Shown piece after piece: positions 1 through 7,824 of a stretch of 25,218 nt of DNA; positions within the stretch are counted from its first letter, which is position 1, and every line of letters begins with the position of its first letter. This stretch comes from CAYSWK01 sp964434735 (GTDB lineage: Archaea > Micrarchaeota > Micrarchaeia > Anstonellales > Bilamarchaeaceae). A program made the translations under genes and the position numbers. Under the pieces are notes generated by a model. That model had not been told where the DNA came from. It worked only from the letters and a program-made list of their open reading frames with translations, and ran no database searches. The DNA lies in contig CAYSWK010000013.1 of assembly GCA_964434735.1 (NCBI GenBank), forward strand, positions 1 to 25,218, given 5' to 3'.

Positions 1-11
1 TGTGCACATGA

Positions 12-19
12 TTTATAAA
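12..19 (+). promoter_or_regulatory. TATA box for the 2-oxoacid oxidoreductase gene
   Basis: The octamer tttataaa is a good archaeal TATA box. Its centre lies about 38 nt before the ATG at 54. A start point about 27 nt downstream of the centre would leave a leader of roughly a dozen nucleotides. Inferred from sequence only. Confidence 0.55.
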
Positions 20-53
20 CACGGCGTACAAACCTCTTTTTGGTTGAATATAT

Positions 54-2011
54 ATGGTTCTTTTTTCATGGAAAATTGGCGGTTCAGCAGGAGACGGGTC
101 ATTTGCAACGGGCCTTGCCATGGCAAAGATGTTTACTCGTACAGGGTATTTTGCAGTTGGTTATCCAGAATATCCTTCATTGATTAAGGGCGGACACAAC
201 ACGTACCAGGTTGTTATTGATAAAAAGCCCGTTCATTCCCCCGTTCAGACAACGAATATTGTCGTTGCGCTCAATAAGGATGCAATTTTTTTCCACAAGG
301 ACAATATTACTAAAGGCGGCGCCTTAATTTATGACGAGCAGATTGACATTTCAAAATTCACCGTACGTGCAGATATTCTTAAAGTGGCTGTACCTTTCCT
401 TAAGATCATTACTGAAAACAACGCGGACCAGCGGATGAAAAACGTCATTTGCATCGGCGCATCGCTTGCACTCATTGATTATCCGATGGATATTCTTGAA
501 GAGATTATTCGTGACACGTTTGGCAAGAAAGGCGAGGAAGTTGTCCAGAAGAACCTTGCAGTTGCAAAAGCAGGGTTTGCCCACGTAAAGTCGGTGTGCA
601 AAACAGATTCGTTCCCTCAGAAGGTCAAAAAGCTTGGGGCGGCCAAGCAGCTTATGCTTACAGGGAATGAAACGGCAGGGGTTGGAGCAATACGTGCAGG
701 AATTACCTTTTTCTCAGCATACCCTATGACTCCCGCATCATCCGTTTTGCATTATTTGGTGACAAAGGAATATGATTATGATATTGTCGTAAAGCAGACT
801 GAGGACGAGATTGCAGCAATTAATTATGCAGTTGGGGCAGCGTATGCCGGTGCCCGCTCAATGACTGCAACGTCGGGCGGCGGGTTTGCACTTATGACTG
901 AAACGCTTGGTATGGCAGCAATTGCGGAAACTCCCATCGTCGTTTTCCTTGCGCAGCGTGTCGGGCCTTCAACCGGTATGCCTACCTGGACTGAGCAAGC
1001 CGAACTTCGTTTTGCGCTTCATGCATCACAGGGTGAATTTTTAAGGGTGGTAACGGCACCTGGTGATGTGAACGAGATGTTCCATACTATGATCCGGGCA
1101 TTCAACTGGGCGGAAAAGTACCAGATCCCTGTTTTAGTTTTGTCTGACAAGTTCCTTTCCGAATCGCATTTCTCGACCCTGCCTTTTGACGAGTCAAAAA
1201 TAAAAATCGAGCGCGGCAAAATTGCAACGAACCTTCCTGCGTTGCCGCCCATGACGCGATTCAAACGATACTCATTGTCAAAGGACGGCGTTTCACCCCG
1301 TTCGCTTCCAGGAGAGCCAAATGGTCTTCACGTTGCTTCAAGCTATGAGCACGATGAGACCGGATTTTCATCTGAATTGTTTTCCATGCGCCGTGCGCAA
1401 GTGGAGAAACGTGCAGCAAAAATGCATGATTTGGTAAAGGAGATGCACCTTCCAACGGTGTACGGCCCTGCAAAGGCAGAGGTGACCATTATCACCTGGG
1501 GTTCGATGAAGCTGCCCATTCTTGATGCGCTTGAGCACCTTGACGGCGTTAATTTGCTTCATTTTACTGACTTGTATCCGATGGACGTGGAAAAGGTTTC
1601 AAAGATGCTTTCCTCATGCAAAAAAACGATCCTGCTTGAAAACAACTCGACCGCCCAGTTTGGCGGATTGCTTCGTGAATTGACCGGGTTTGTTCCTGAC
1701 GTCAAGTTGCTTAAGTATGACGGCAGGCAGTTTTTCCCTGAGCAGGTAGTTGATGAGGTAAAGAAAATCATTGCCAGCAAGTTCAAGGAAAAAGAGGTCG
1801 TGTGCAAGGAGAAAATTGACCACGAGTTCTATGCCCCGCACAAGTTTGTGCAATNNNNNNNNNNNNNNNNNNNNNNNNNNNNNNNNNNNNNNNNNNNNNN
1901 NNNNNNNNNNNNNNNNNNNNNNNNNNNNNNNNNNNNNNNNNNNNNNNNNNNNNNGTGTGCAAGGAGAAAATTGACCACGAGTTCTATGCCCCGCACAAGT
2001 TTGTGCAATGA
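54..2011 (+). CDS. 2-oxoacid:ferredoxin oxidoreductase, fused gamma/alpha subunit (interrupted by scaffold gap)
   Basis: This is the alpha subunit, with fused gamma domain, of a thiamine-diphosphate 2-oxoacid:ferredoxin oxidoreductase, which oxidatively decarboxylates a 2-oxoacid to acyl-CoA and reduces ferredoxin in the cytoplasm. The gamma domain covers about residues 5-175 (SWKIGGSAGDG near the N-terminus). The POR N-terminal alpha domain covers about 197-385, with the YPMTPAS and TATSGGG motifs. A transketolase-C-like domain II follows to about 580. The substrate (pyruvate, 2-oxoglutarate or other) cannot be read off. The frame is open to CAA at 1851-1853, where 100 Ns begin. After the gap the same 55 bp recur and end in the TGA at 2009-2011, so the true product is 600 aa ending KFVQ. 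Reading straight through the Ns gives a frame-shifted false tail to 2066. The thiamine-binding beta subunit normally found beside this gene is not in the window. Confidence 0.88.
1800..1854 (+). repeat. 55-bp direct duplication, left copy (contig-end overlap)
   Basis: These 55 bases are identical to 1955-2009 on the other side of the 100-N gap. They encode the last 18 residues of the oxidoreductase, VCKEKIDHEFYAPHKFVQ. An exact overlap directly bounding the gap is the signature of two contigs that share one k-mer and were scaffolded rather than merged. This is not a biological repeat. Confidence 0.9.
1855..1954. other. 100-N scaffold gap
   Basis: A run of exactly 100 undetermined bases, the conventional placeholder length. 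The identical flanks imply that the real distance is minus 55 bp, that is, no missing sequence. Confidence 0.97.
1955..2009 (+). repeat. 55-bp direct duplication, right copy (contig-end overlap)
   Basis: Second copy of 1800-1854. The next two bases complete the TGA stop of the oxidoreductase gene. Confidence 0.9.
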
Positions 2012-2018
2012 TTTTTTT
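2012..2018 (+). terminator. T7 tract, likely archaeal terminator
   Basis: Seven T residues directly follow the oxidoreductase stop codon. Archaeal transcription commonly ends at such T tracts without a hairpin. Confidence 0.5.
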
Positions 2019-2649
2019 AAAGTCCTAATCCGAAATTTACCTTTCGGGCAGGATTTTCCGCTTTAATTTCAAAAGGGTTTACAAACGAAGGATTGAGCTT
2101 CTTCATTATTTTTACAATAAGGTCCGCTTCCCCTTGCGGTTTTTGGCCCTGACGTTCAAAGAACGCACTCATTATTTGAACTTTTAATTCAAGATTTGCA
2201 GCCCTTTGCTTTGCAGGAGTGTTAAATTCGTCATATTCGACAATTATTGCTTGAAAATCTTTTTGCAAAAGCATTTGTGCATACAACCTGTCAAACACTT
2301 CTTTTCGAGGTGCCGGAAGTACGGGAAGAGTTGGTTTGAACCCGTTGCTTGTGTCAAAAAGAATTTTAATATCGCCGTTGGCTTTAAGTGCATCTGCAAC
2401 GTTTACCCTAACAGGCGTGGTGGCAGGGGCTGTTTTTGGTGTTGCTGGCTTGGCTGTTTGTACAATTCCTTGTTTTTTAATAAAAGAAAGAAGTTTCTTT
2501 TTATCATTCTCTTCAATGTCAATTCCTGCTTCAAGCGCGTTGATTTTTTTAAGTGCGCCTGCCTTGTCAAATGGGTTGTTATCAATAAAAAAGGAAGAGG
2601 TTGTCGGGTCAAACTCGACAGTTATTCCTCCGGCAGTTATTTTCGCCAT
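2017..2649 (-). CDS. Hypothetical protein, 210 aa
   Basis: I do not recognise a family. The product starts MAKITAGGITVEF, which looks beta-rich, has helical stretches, and carries an Ala/Pro/Thr/Lys-rich linker at about residues 60-85. It has no signal peptide or transmembrane segment, so it is probably cytoplasmic. It is the last gene of a three-gene minus-strand run. Its ATG lies 4 nt after the stop of the 637-aa gene, preceded by a GTGA element, so it is probably translated from the same message. Its end converges on the oxidoreductase terminator. Confidence 0.75.
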   Translation of the reverse strand: MAKITAGGITVEFDPTTSSFFIDNNPFDKAGALKKINALEAGIDIEENDKKKLLSFIKKQGIVQTAKPATPKTAPATTPVRVNVADALKANGDIKILFDTSNGFKPTLPVLPAPRKEVFDRLYAQMLLQKDFQAIIVEYDEFNTPAKQRAANLELKVQIMSAFFERQGQKPQGEADLIVKIMKKLNPSFVNPFEIKAENPARKVNFGLGL

Positions 2650-2653
2650 GTCA

Positions 2654-4567
2654 TCACTTCAGAGTGTATCCTCCTTTTTTCTTATCCGTAAGGAATTTGA
2701 CCGTTTTTGTTGTTAGGTAAGTATCCAGTGCCTCAGGCGTCATTGAACCGGGGGTTGAAAATTCATTGTTGAATAATCTTCCTTCTACAATGGCTTTTGC
2801 ATCTGTTTTTATCTGGGCCTCTGTTTTTTTGGTAGTGAAGTTTCGTTTCAATGCTTCCACAACCATTTGTTGTTTATCAACGACTACTGGTACCGGGCCT
2901 GGTTTTTCAGTAGGCATTACGCTTGAAAATGCTTCGTCAAGTGCGTTACGAACGACATGTGGCTCTTTAGGATAGAGGGCCATTTCAATATTTGCGTTTG
3001 TAAGTTGGTCATCGTCAAATGTATTAATTGCTTTTTGAACTGCAGTTGCAACAGGTTCAACTTCATATCCATCTGGAAGAGATGCCGCTTTTCCTGCAAC
3101 ATAATCCTCAAGTGTGGCATACTTTGTAAGTGCGATTTGCCTTCTTTCAAGTTCTTCAAATAAGGTTTGCACTTTCGGATTTTGAAGTAAAAGAGCTGCT
3201 TTGGTAATGTCTGCTCCCAGCATTTCTTCAAGTTTTCGCACGGCCTCAGGTGGCAAGGTAAGGTTTTTTTGATTAATACTTGGAAGCTGTGGTTTCAACC
3301 GTGGGTCCTTGAGTAGTTCAATTTCTGCAAATACTCGCGTCATTGCCTTTTCAAGTGCGTCCGAATTGGCGCCGAATCGTTCATAATACGATTGTGCGCG
3401 GTTGTAAAATAGGAATTTGATTCCTGCAAAATTATCAAGTATTGTTTTGGCATCCGTATCTTTTTCGAGTCGTTTTTTGAATTCCGACACTGCAGGGTAC
3501 TTTTTTGCATCTCTTTCCATTTGGAACATGGTGCGTATTGTTTCAATGGAAAACTCAGCTTCTTTAGCACCGAGTGCTTTTTCTTTTGTACCTGTTCCAA
3601 CTTCCGCATATTTTTGGCGTATTGCGGGTTGTGTTGCAACTTGAGTTTCAATAAGTGCAACTTGAGCTGGATCGTTAAGTTCTTCAGCAGTGTGCATCTT
3701 TATAATTCCCCGGTATACAAAGGGGTTCTTTTCAAAGAATTCTTTTGCTTTCTGGCTGAATGCCGTTTTTGTGATTTCTTCCTGGACTTCCCCTCTTGCT
3801 TTTCCCGTATCTGTAATGCCCCATTTTGTGTCTAACCAACGTGTTCCAAATGCTCCGGTTGGCTCCCATCCAAAATAAAGTCCGCCTGCTAATACAAGAG
3901 TTGCAACAACCCCTGGATGATTTTTTCCTGCATTATATAACCAGGTGATAGGTGTTCCCGTTGCTGCTTTTTTGAACCATCCCGCACCTGTTTTTCCTGC
4001 TGCTGCCTCACCGGCGATTTCTTCTAGGACTGTTGCGCTTATTTGTTCAAACCTTTTAAGAAGTGAAATATCTGGTGCTGCTTCAGTGAGTGCAGTACGA
4101 AATGCATCCCCTCTTGCGGCCGCGGTTGGGTGTGATTTTGCAAATGCATCAAGTGCGTCAGTAGTTACTGCTTCAAGCCCGCGTAAGCGTGAAAGGATAT
4201 CTGCCTGTACATTTTCATTAATATTATTTAGAAGCGTTGTTGATATTCTATTTTCTACGGTGCTCGCATACTCTACTAACGCCTTTGAAGTTAGGCGGTT
4301 AGTACGTATTAATTGCCTTAATAGCAATGCAGCATCTTCATCGTTGTTTCTGAGAACTCGTTCAATGGTTTGTTCGGCAGTCAATCCTGTAGGTATCCTG
4401 TCTATGAGTGCTTGGACTCGTGTCATGGTGCGTGCGGCTTCAATAGCAGATGCGTTGCTTCCTGCCGCATGTATTTTTTGTGCTCTTATTTTGGCCCAGT
4501 TTTTAAGGCGATCAAATTTTTTAGGTTGTTCTGTTCTCGGAGGTTCTGCGTGTGTTGGTTCAGCCAT
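2654..4567 (-). CDS. Hypothetical single-pass membrane protein, 637 aa
   Basis: No family recognised. The ATG at 4567 (MAEPTHAEPP) is preferred to an in-frame TTG at 4579 because a GGTGA ribosome binding site lies 5 nt before it. The sequence is Ala-rich and mostly helical. It has one clear hydrophobic segment at about residues 218-234 (VVATLVLAGGLYFGW) dividing a basic N-terminal half from a long, charged, helical C-terminal part. There is no cleavable signal. It lies between the 859-aa and 210-aa genes on the same strand, and a TATA box overlapping the upstream stop codon may give it its own promoter. The context suggests a complex with its neighbours, but no function can be assigned. Confidence 0.78.
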   Translation of the reverse strand: MAEPTHAEPPRTEQPKKFDRLKNWAKIRAQKIHAAGSNASAIEAARTMTRVQALIDRIPTGLTAEQTIERVLRNNDEDAALLLRQLIRTNRLTSKALVEYASTVENRISTTLLNNINENVQADILSRLRGLEAVTTDALDAFAKSHPTAAARGDAFRTALTEAAPDISLLKRFEQISATVLEEIAGEAAAGKTGAGWFKKAATGTPITWLYNAGKNHPGVVATLVLAGGLYFGWEPTGAFGTRWLDTKWGITDTGKARGEVQEEITKTAFSQKAKEFFEKNPFVYRGIIKMHTAEELNDPAQVALIETQVATQPAIRQKYAEVGTGTKEKALGAKEAEFSIETIRTMFQMERDAKKYPAVSEFKKRLEKDTDAKTILDNFAGIKFLFYNRAQSYYERFGANSDALEKAMTRVFAEIELLKDPRLKPQLPSINQKNLTLPPEAVRKLEEMLGADITKAALLLQNPKVQTLFEELERRQIALTKYATLEDYVAGKAASLPDGYEVEPVATAVQKAINTFDDDQLTNANIEMALYPKEPHVVRNALDEAFSSVMPTEKPGPVPVVVDKQQMVVEALKRNFTTKKTEAQIKTDAKAIVEGRLFNNEFSTPGSMTPEALDTYLTTKTVKFLTDKKKGGYTLK

Positions 4568-4614
4568 TTTAATCACCAATTATCATTATTATTAACTAAT
4601 ATGCTCATAAACTC

Positions 4615-4622
4615 TTTATAAA
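4615..4622 (-). promoter_or_regulatory. Internal TATA box overlapping the upstream stop codon
   Basis: The sequence tttataaa (palindromic) covers the TAA stop of the 859-aa gene. A start about 27 nt downstream would give the 637-aa gene a leader of about 25 nt that includes its GGTGA site. Confidence 0.4.
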
Positions 4623-7195
4623 GCTTCTTTTTCCGCCATAAGTGGATCCTCTATTATTTTAAGGTTATCTCCTTCTGCGAGCCAAAGCCGGTATGAATTT
4701 CCTCTTTCCTCGGCAGGCAGCATGTTGAAGAATATGTGGCCATTAACGTATTTTGCAAAGGATATCATTTCTTTGGTTTTTTTATCGTATTGGTCATAAT
4801 CCTTGAAATCCTCTTCCATAAAGGTCCTTAGGTTTTTTACGTTATTATCTACGCAAAAGAGAATGTAAATGGTAAGGGGCATTTCTTTTTGTATGTTTTT
4901 TGAAAGTTTTAGGTATTCCTTTCTCATTTCCATGAAATCTTTTAATGTAAAGTTGTGAGATGCAAACGCAACTCTGAGAAAATGCCTGAACACTTGGCCT
5001 TCAGGAACATACTTTCCTAGTACTTCATTATATTGTTTAGTAAGCTGGTTTCCTTCAGGAAGTCCAAGGCTTATCGTTCCTGATGAAATAGCAACATCGG
5101 TAGCAAAAGCAATCATTCGAAGCATACGCGTGTCTATATATGCCTCAATTATGCTTGGGTTGAGCGAAGCAGTTCGTGTTGCCGCTCTTCCACCAAGAGC
5201 GGTGCCAAGGTCTTTGATCATTTCCGTGATGCGGGGAAGGTTTTCAGGGATAATCCTCATCATTGCTATTTGTGAAGCGGTTTCGCTCACTACTGCTGCT
5301 TCTTGGGGAGTCAAGTTTTTTGCGACAAGGCCAAGACGCTTTACAAGGACTTTTTCAAGTACTGCCTGTGTTGCGCGAAAACGGGTTACTTCAGTAAGTC
5401 CGCGTATGCCTAATTTTCGAACAGTTTCTTTCACTGCGAGCCTTCCAGGTGCGCTTGCAAGGCTTCCAAGCACAAGCGTTTCACGTACAAGCGCAAGTGC
5501 TGCCTTTGTTTTTTCATAATTGTCAAATTCGTCATTCGTGAGCACTTCAATTGAATTTTTGATTGACGGAATTTGCATGTAGACAAATACTCCGCCAAGC
5601 AGTATTTTTGGGAGCACCGTGCGTGCCACTGTCGTAAGGGGAGGGATTCCTCGTAGTATCGTTTCCCCGGCCCACCAGCGAGTTGCAAGTGCGGTCGTGC
5701 CGCGTGCTCCTTGGATGAGTGCGCCGCCTCCACCGAGCGTGAATCTAAGAATAAGCATATCGAGGGTCATATACCCCGCGGCCTTGAATCCTTCGGCAAC
5801 AAGGTTTTGTTCCGGACGTTTTTGTCCAAGAATTTCTTCATATACTAATTTTTCATGCACTTTTTGTTTAAGGTTTGCATGGTATGTCGGTAAAATAGTG
5901 CCGGCGACTACATCGAGCGCTTTAATTGTCGGTTCCCATTTTCGGATTTTTGCCATTTCACGGTCCTGTTCTTCCGTTTCTTTTTTCATTTTGCGGTAAG
6001 CGTCACGTCCGCCTATTGCTAATGCAACGCCAAACATCTCATCGGGTATGTCTCTTCGTGACAGTTCCCCTTCGTCAAGAAGCTGGAACAATCTGAATGC
6101 GTATATTTCCATGATAGAACGGATTCCCTGCATGCGGGCTTCAGGACTTCCACCTATTTTAAATTCATCAAATACAGTAGTAGGGTGCTCCTGAATGTAT
6201 GCTAGGTTTGCATAGGTAAGATATACGCTTGTAATCGCACGTATTCTATCTTTTTCACTAGGAAGACGTCGGGCCAGTCGTGCCAAAAATATATACCTGT
6301 CAAATACGGGGTCGGCAGTTCCTTCAGGTCGTTCTGTTTTTTGATGGACTCCAAAAAATTCTTCAGATTGTATCAATGAGGTGTATCCTTCTTCTGCAGG
6401 AAGAGTATGGGCATCCGCATGTGAAAAATAAGTATCTGTACGGTTTGAATACTTTTCAAATTGTGATTCCCCCATTTCTTGAGTTAGGGAGGTAAGGACT
6501 GCTAAATAAAGGGATACTTCTTCTAAATAGCGGCTGTATTCATCTTCGTATTCCTGGTTTGTTGCAAGGAGTTTGCGAAATACTTCAAATTGTTCTGGTG
6601 ATACGGTGTCTTGGTTTGTTGAGTATGAAGCAAACGAGTTTCCTAATTTTTGTTGCGCAATTTGCATTTCTTTTTCAGCGCGCAATCTCTTTTTTTCAAC
6701 GTTATCCAGCCGTTTGAGAAGTTGTAAGCTCATGCGTGTTAATTCGTGTTCTTCCTTTGTTGGCCCTATCCCATGATCCTGTTCCCATTGGCGTATTTCT
6801 CGTACAATTTGCTTAAGTTGCTTGTACTGATTTGATACTTCGGATGCGCTTTTGGAGCCCATATCTATATTTACGATGAGTTCATTCCGTGCTTTTTCAA
6901 GATTTTCAACAAATGTTTCCTGCAGCATAACAAGTTTAAGTAGTTTTCCATAGTCTTGTGAGCCTTCAAGTTCGGTTTGCATCTGTGCAATTTTTTCGGC
7001 ATGTACGAGGAGTAATTTAAATCGGTTGTTAAGTCCCGAAATAAGTTTTTCTTGCGTAAGTCCCGAATAGTCAAAGCTTTCTTTCCCACCTGCTGTTTTT
7101 ATCCACTTATATTCATTTTCAGTCCTAACTGGGATCTTTTTGAGTTGAGGGTTTTCTTCCTCATCTTGTGGTTCTTTATGTCTAGGAGAGACCAT
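4616..7195 (-). CDS. Large hypothetical protein, 859 aa, coiled coil plus hydrophobic core
   Basis: Not assignable to a family. The first 80 residues are charged and probably disordered. Residues about 80-215 are Glu/Lys/Gln-rich with heptad-like spacing, typical of a coiled coil. The middle (about 470-560) has moderately hydrophobic stretches, including GGGGALI and GVFVYMQIPSI, that could associate with the membrane but are not convincing transmembrane helices. The C-terminal 250 residues are helical and rich in Met and Arg. The start is the ATG at 7195, about 27 nt downstream of a TATA-like ttttaaat. It is the first gene of the minus-strand trio 7195-2017. Proteins of this size without a recognised domain are common in DPANN-type genomes; a structural role is only a guess. 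Confidence 0.78.
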   Translation of the reverse strand: MVSPRHKEPQDEEENPQLKKIPVRTENEYKWIKTAGGKESFDYSGLTQEKLISGLNNRFKLLLVHAEKIAQMQTELEGSQDYGKLLKLVMLQETFVENLEKARNELIVNIDMGSKSASEVSNQYKQLKQIVREIRQWEQDHGIGPTKEEHELTRMSLQLLKRLDNVEKKRLRAEKEMQIAQQKLGNSFASYSTNQDTVSPEQFEVFRKLLATNQEYEDEYSRYLEEVSLYLAVLTSLTQEMGESQFEKYSNRTDTYFSHADAHTLPAEEGYTSLIQSEEFFGVHQKTERPEGTADPVFDRYIFLARLARRLPSEKDRIRAITSVYLTYANLAYIQEHPTTVFDEFKIGGSPEARMQGIRSIMEIYAFRLFQLLDEGELSRRDIPDEMFGVALAIGGRDAYRKMKKETEEQDREMAKIRKWEPTIKALDVVAGTILPTYHANLKQKVHEKLVYEEILGQKRPEQNLVAEGFKAAGYMTLDMLILRFTLGGGGALIQGARGTTALATRWWAGETILRGIPPLTTVARTVLPKILLGGVFVYMQIPSIKNSIEVLTNDEFDNYEKTKAALALVRETLVLGSLASAPGRLAVKETVRKLGIRGLTEVTRFRATQAVLEKVLVKRLGLVAKNLTPQEAAVVSETASQIAMMRIIPENLPRITEMIKDLGTALGGRAATRTASLNPSIIEAYIDTRMLRMIAFATDVAISSGTISLGLPEGNQLTKQYNEVLGKYVPEGQVFRHFLRVAFASHNFTLKDFMEMRKEYLKLSKNIQKEMPLTIYILFCVDNNVKNLRTFMEEDFKDYDQYDKKTKEMISFAKYVNGHIFFNMLPAEERGNSYRLWLAEGDNLKIIEDPLMAEKEAL

Positions 7196-7220
7196 ACATC
7201 AAAATTACCGCATTTGAAGC

Positions 7221-7228
7221 TTTTAAAT
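7221..7228 (-). promoter_or_regulatory. TATA box for the 859-aa gene
   Basis: The sequence ttttaaat (atttaaaa on the minus strand) is centred about 27-30 nt before the ATG at 7195, consistent with leaderless transcription of the three-gene run. Confidence 0.45.
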
Positions 7229-7241
7229 GCACTGGTTGAGC

Positions 7242-7484
7242 CTAGAACGCAATTCTAAGCACGTGCAATAAGGCAAGGAGAATGACGCCAGGAATCCCGC
7301 CAAAAAGGACGACGAGAATGCTGAATAAATTAAGCGGAATGGAAATGCCAAAAAAGCCCAGGGCAAAAAAGGCAGCAAACGAAATAATGATGTGAATTAG
7401 GTGAACAACCAGTTTTTTTACAAGCTGGAAAAGGAAATACGCAATGACGAGAGAAAGGGCGACTGCAATGATCTCAATTATCAT
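7242..7484 (-). CDS. BofA-family integral membrane protein, 80 aa
   Basis: Small, almost wholly hydrophobic protein with three likely membrane segments (about residues 3-20, 30-48 and 52-75). Its end, NLFSILVVLFGGIPGVILLALL, matches the pattern of the BofA (sigma-K processing inhibitor) family, in which NP/NL-x-hydrophobic-GxPG closes the domain. In Bacillus, BofA holds the SpoIVFB intramembrane protease inactive. Archaea have family members but no sporulation, so the role here is unknown and a membrane-protease partner is speculation. The ATG at 7484 is chosen over a longer in-frame start at 7610 because it lies about 27 nt from the TATA box and begins the conserved domain; the longer form would run back across the divergent gene's promoter and coding region. 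Confidence 0.75.
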   Translation of the reverse strand: MIIEIIAVALSLVIAYFLFQLVKKLVVHLIHIIISFAAFFALGFFGISIPLNLFSILVVLFGGIPGVILLALLHVLRIAF

Positions 7485-7506
7485 ATATTCAAGAGCATAC
7501 GACTGG

Positions 7507-7514
7507 TTTATAAA
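7507..7514. promoter_or_regulatory. Shared palindromic TATA box of a divergent pair
   Basis: The sequence tttataaa is a perfect palindrome and lies about 27 nt from the BofA-family ATG (minus) and 32 nt from the ATG at 7543 (plus). It can therefore serve both strands, giving a leaderless or near-leaderless message each way. Confidence 0.5.
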
Positions 7515-7542
7515 TATGTATTGCGTATATTTGTAATACAAA

Positions 7543-7806
7543 ATGGAAAGAAGTGGAATAATGGAATTGTTTGCAGAAAAAGAAAAGAAACGCACCGATC
7601 TTTCGTTCAAACCGGTGAAAGCCGCTGCACTTGACGTTCATGAGCTTGGAACAATTGCAGCTTTACATACGGGCCTTCAGCCAAGGGAAGCAACGCACAA
7701 GCACGTTCTTTCGGCACAAACCCTTCAAACTATTCTTGCAAATGCACAAACAAATGTTAAGGATCCACAAGAACTTTCAAGACGATTTTTACAGGCACTT
7801 GGATAA
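7543..7806 (+). CDS. Small hypothetical protein, 87 aa
   Basis: No family recognised. Soluble and helical, with a charged N-terminus (ELFAEKEKKR) and a Gln/Thr/Ala-rich helical middle and end (QTLQTILANAQTNV); no membrane segment or cysteine. The start at 7543 fits the TATA box with a leader of about 6 nt. An in-frame ATG at 7561 (81 aa) preceded by aagtgg is an alternative. It is divergent from the BofA-family gene and convergent with guaAB. Confidence 0.6.
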   Translation: MERSGIMELFAEKEKKRTDLSFKPVKAAALDVHELGTIAALHTGLQPREATHKHVLSAQTLQTILANAQTNVKDPQELSRRFLQALG

Positions 7807-7811
7807 TTATT

Positions 7812-7824
7812 AAAAAAAAGAAAA
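7812..7824 (-). terminator. T-rich terminator for guaAB
   Basis: On the minus strand the stop of guaAB is followed at once by TTTTC and then eight T residues, a typical archaeal T-tract terminator in the 18-nt space between convergent genes. Confidence 0.5.

Noticed and set aside
1955..2066. Continuation of the oxidoreductase reading frame through the Ns to a stop at 2066
   Set aside because: After the gap the frame is shifted relative to the duplicated 55 bp; the real C-terminus is the KFVQ encoded before the Ns, with the TGA at 2009-2011.
3945..4595. Plus-strand open frame of about 216 codons
   Set aside because: Lies wholly opposite the 637-aa gene, has a Ser/Ala/Cys/Arg-rich shadow composition, and has no promoter or ribosome site.
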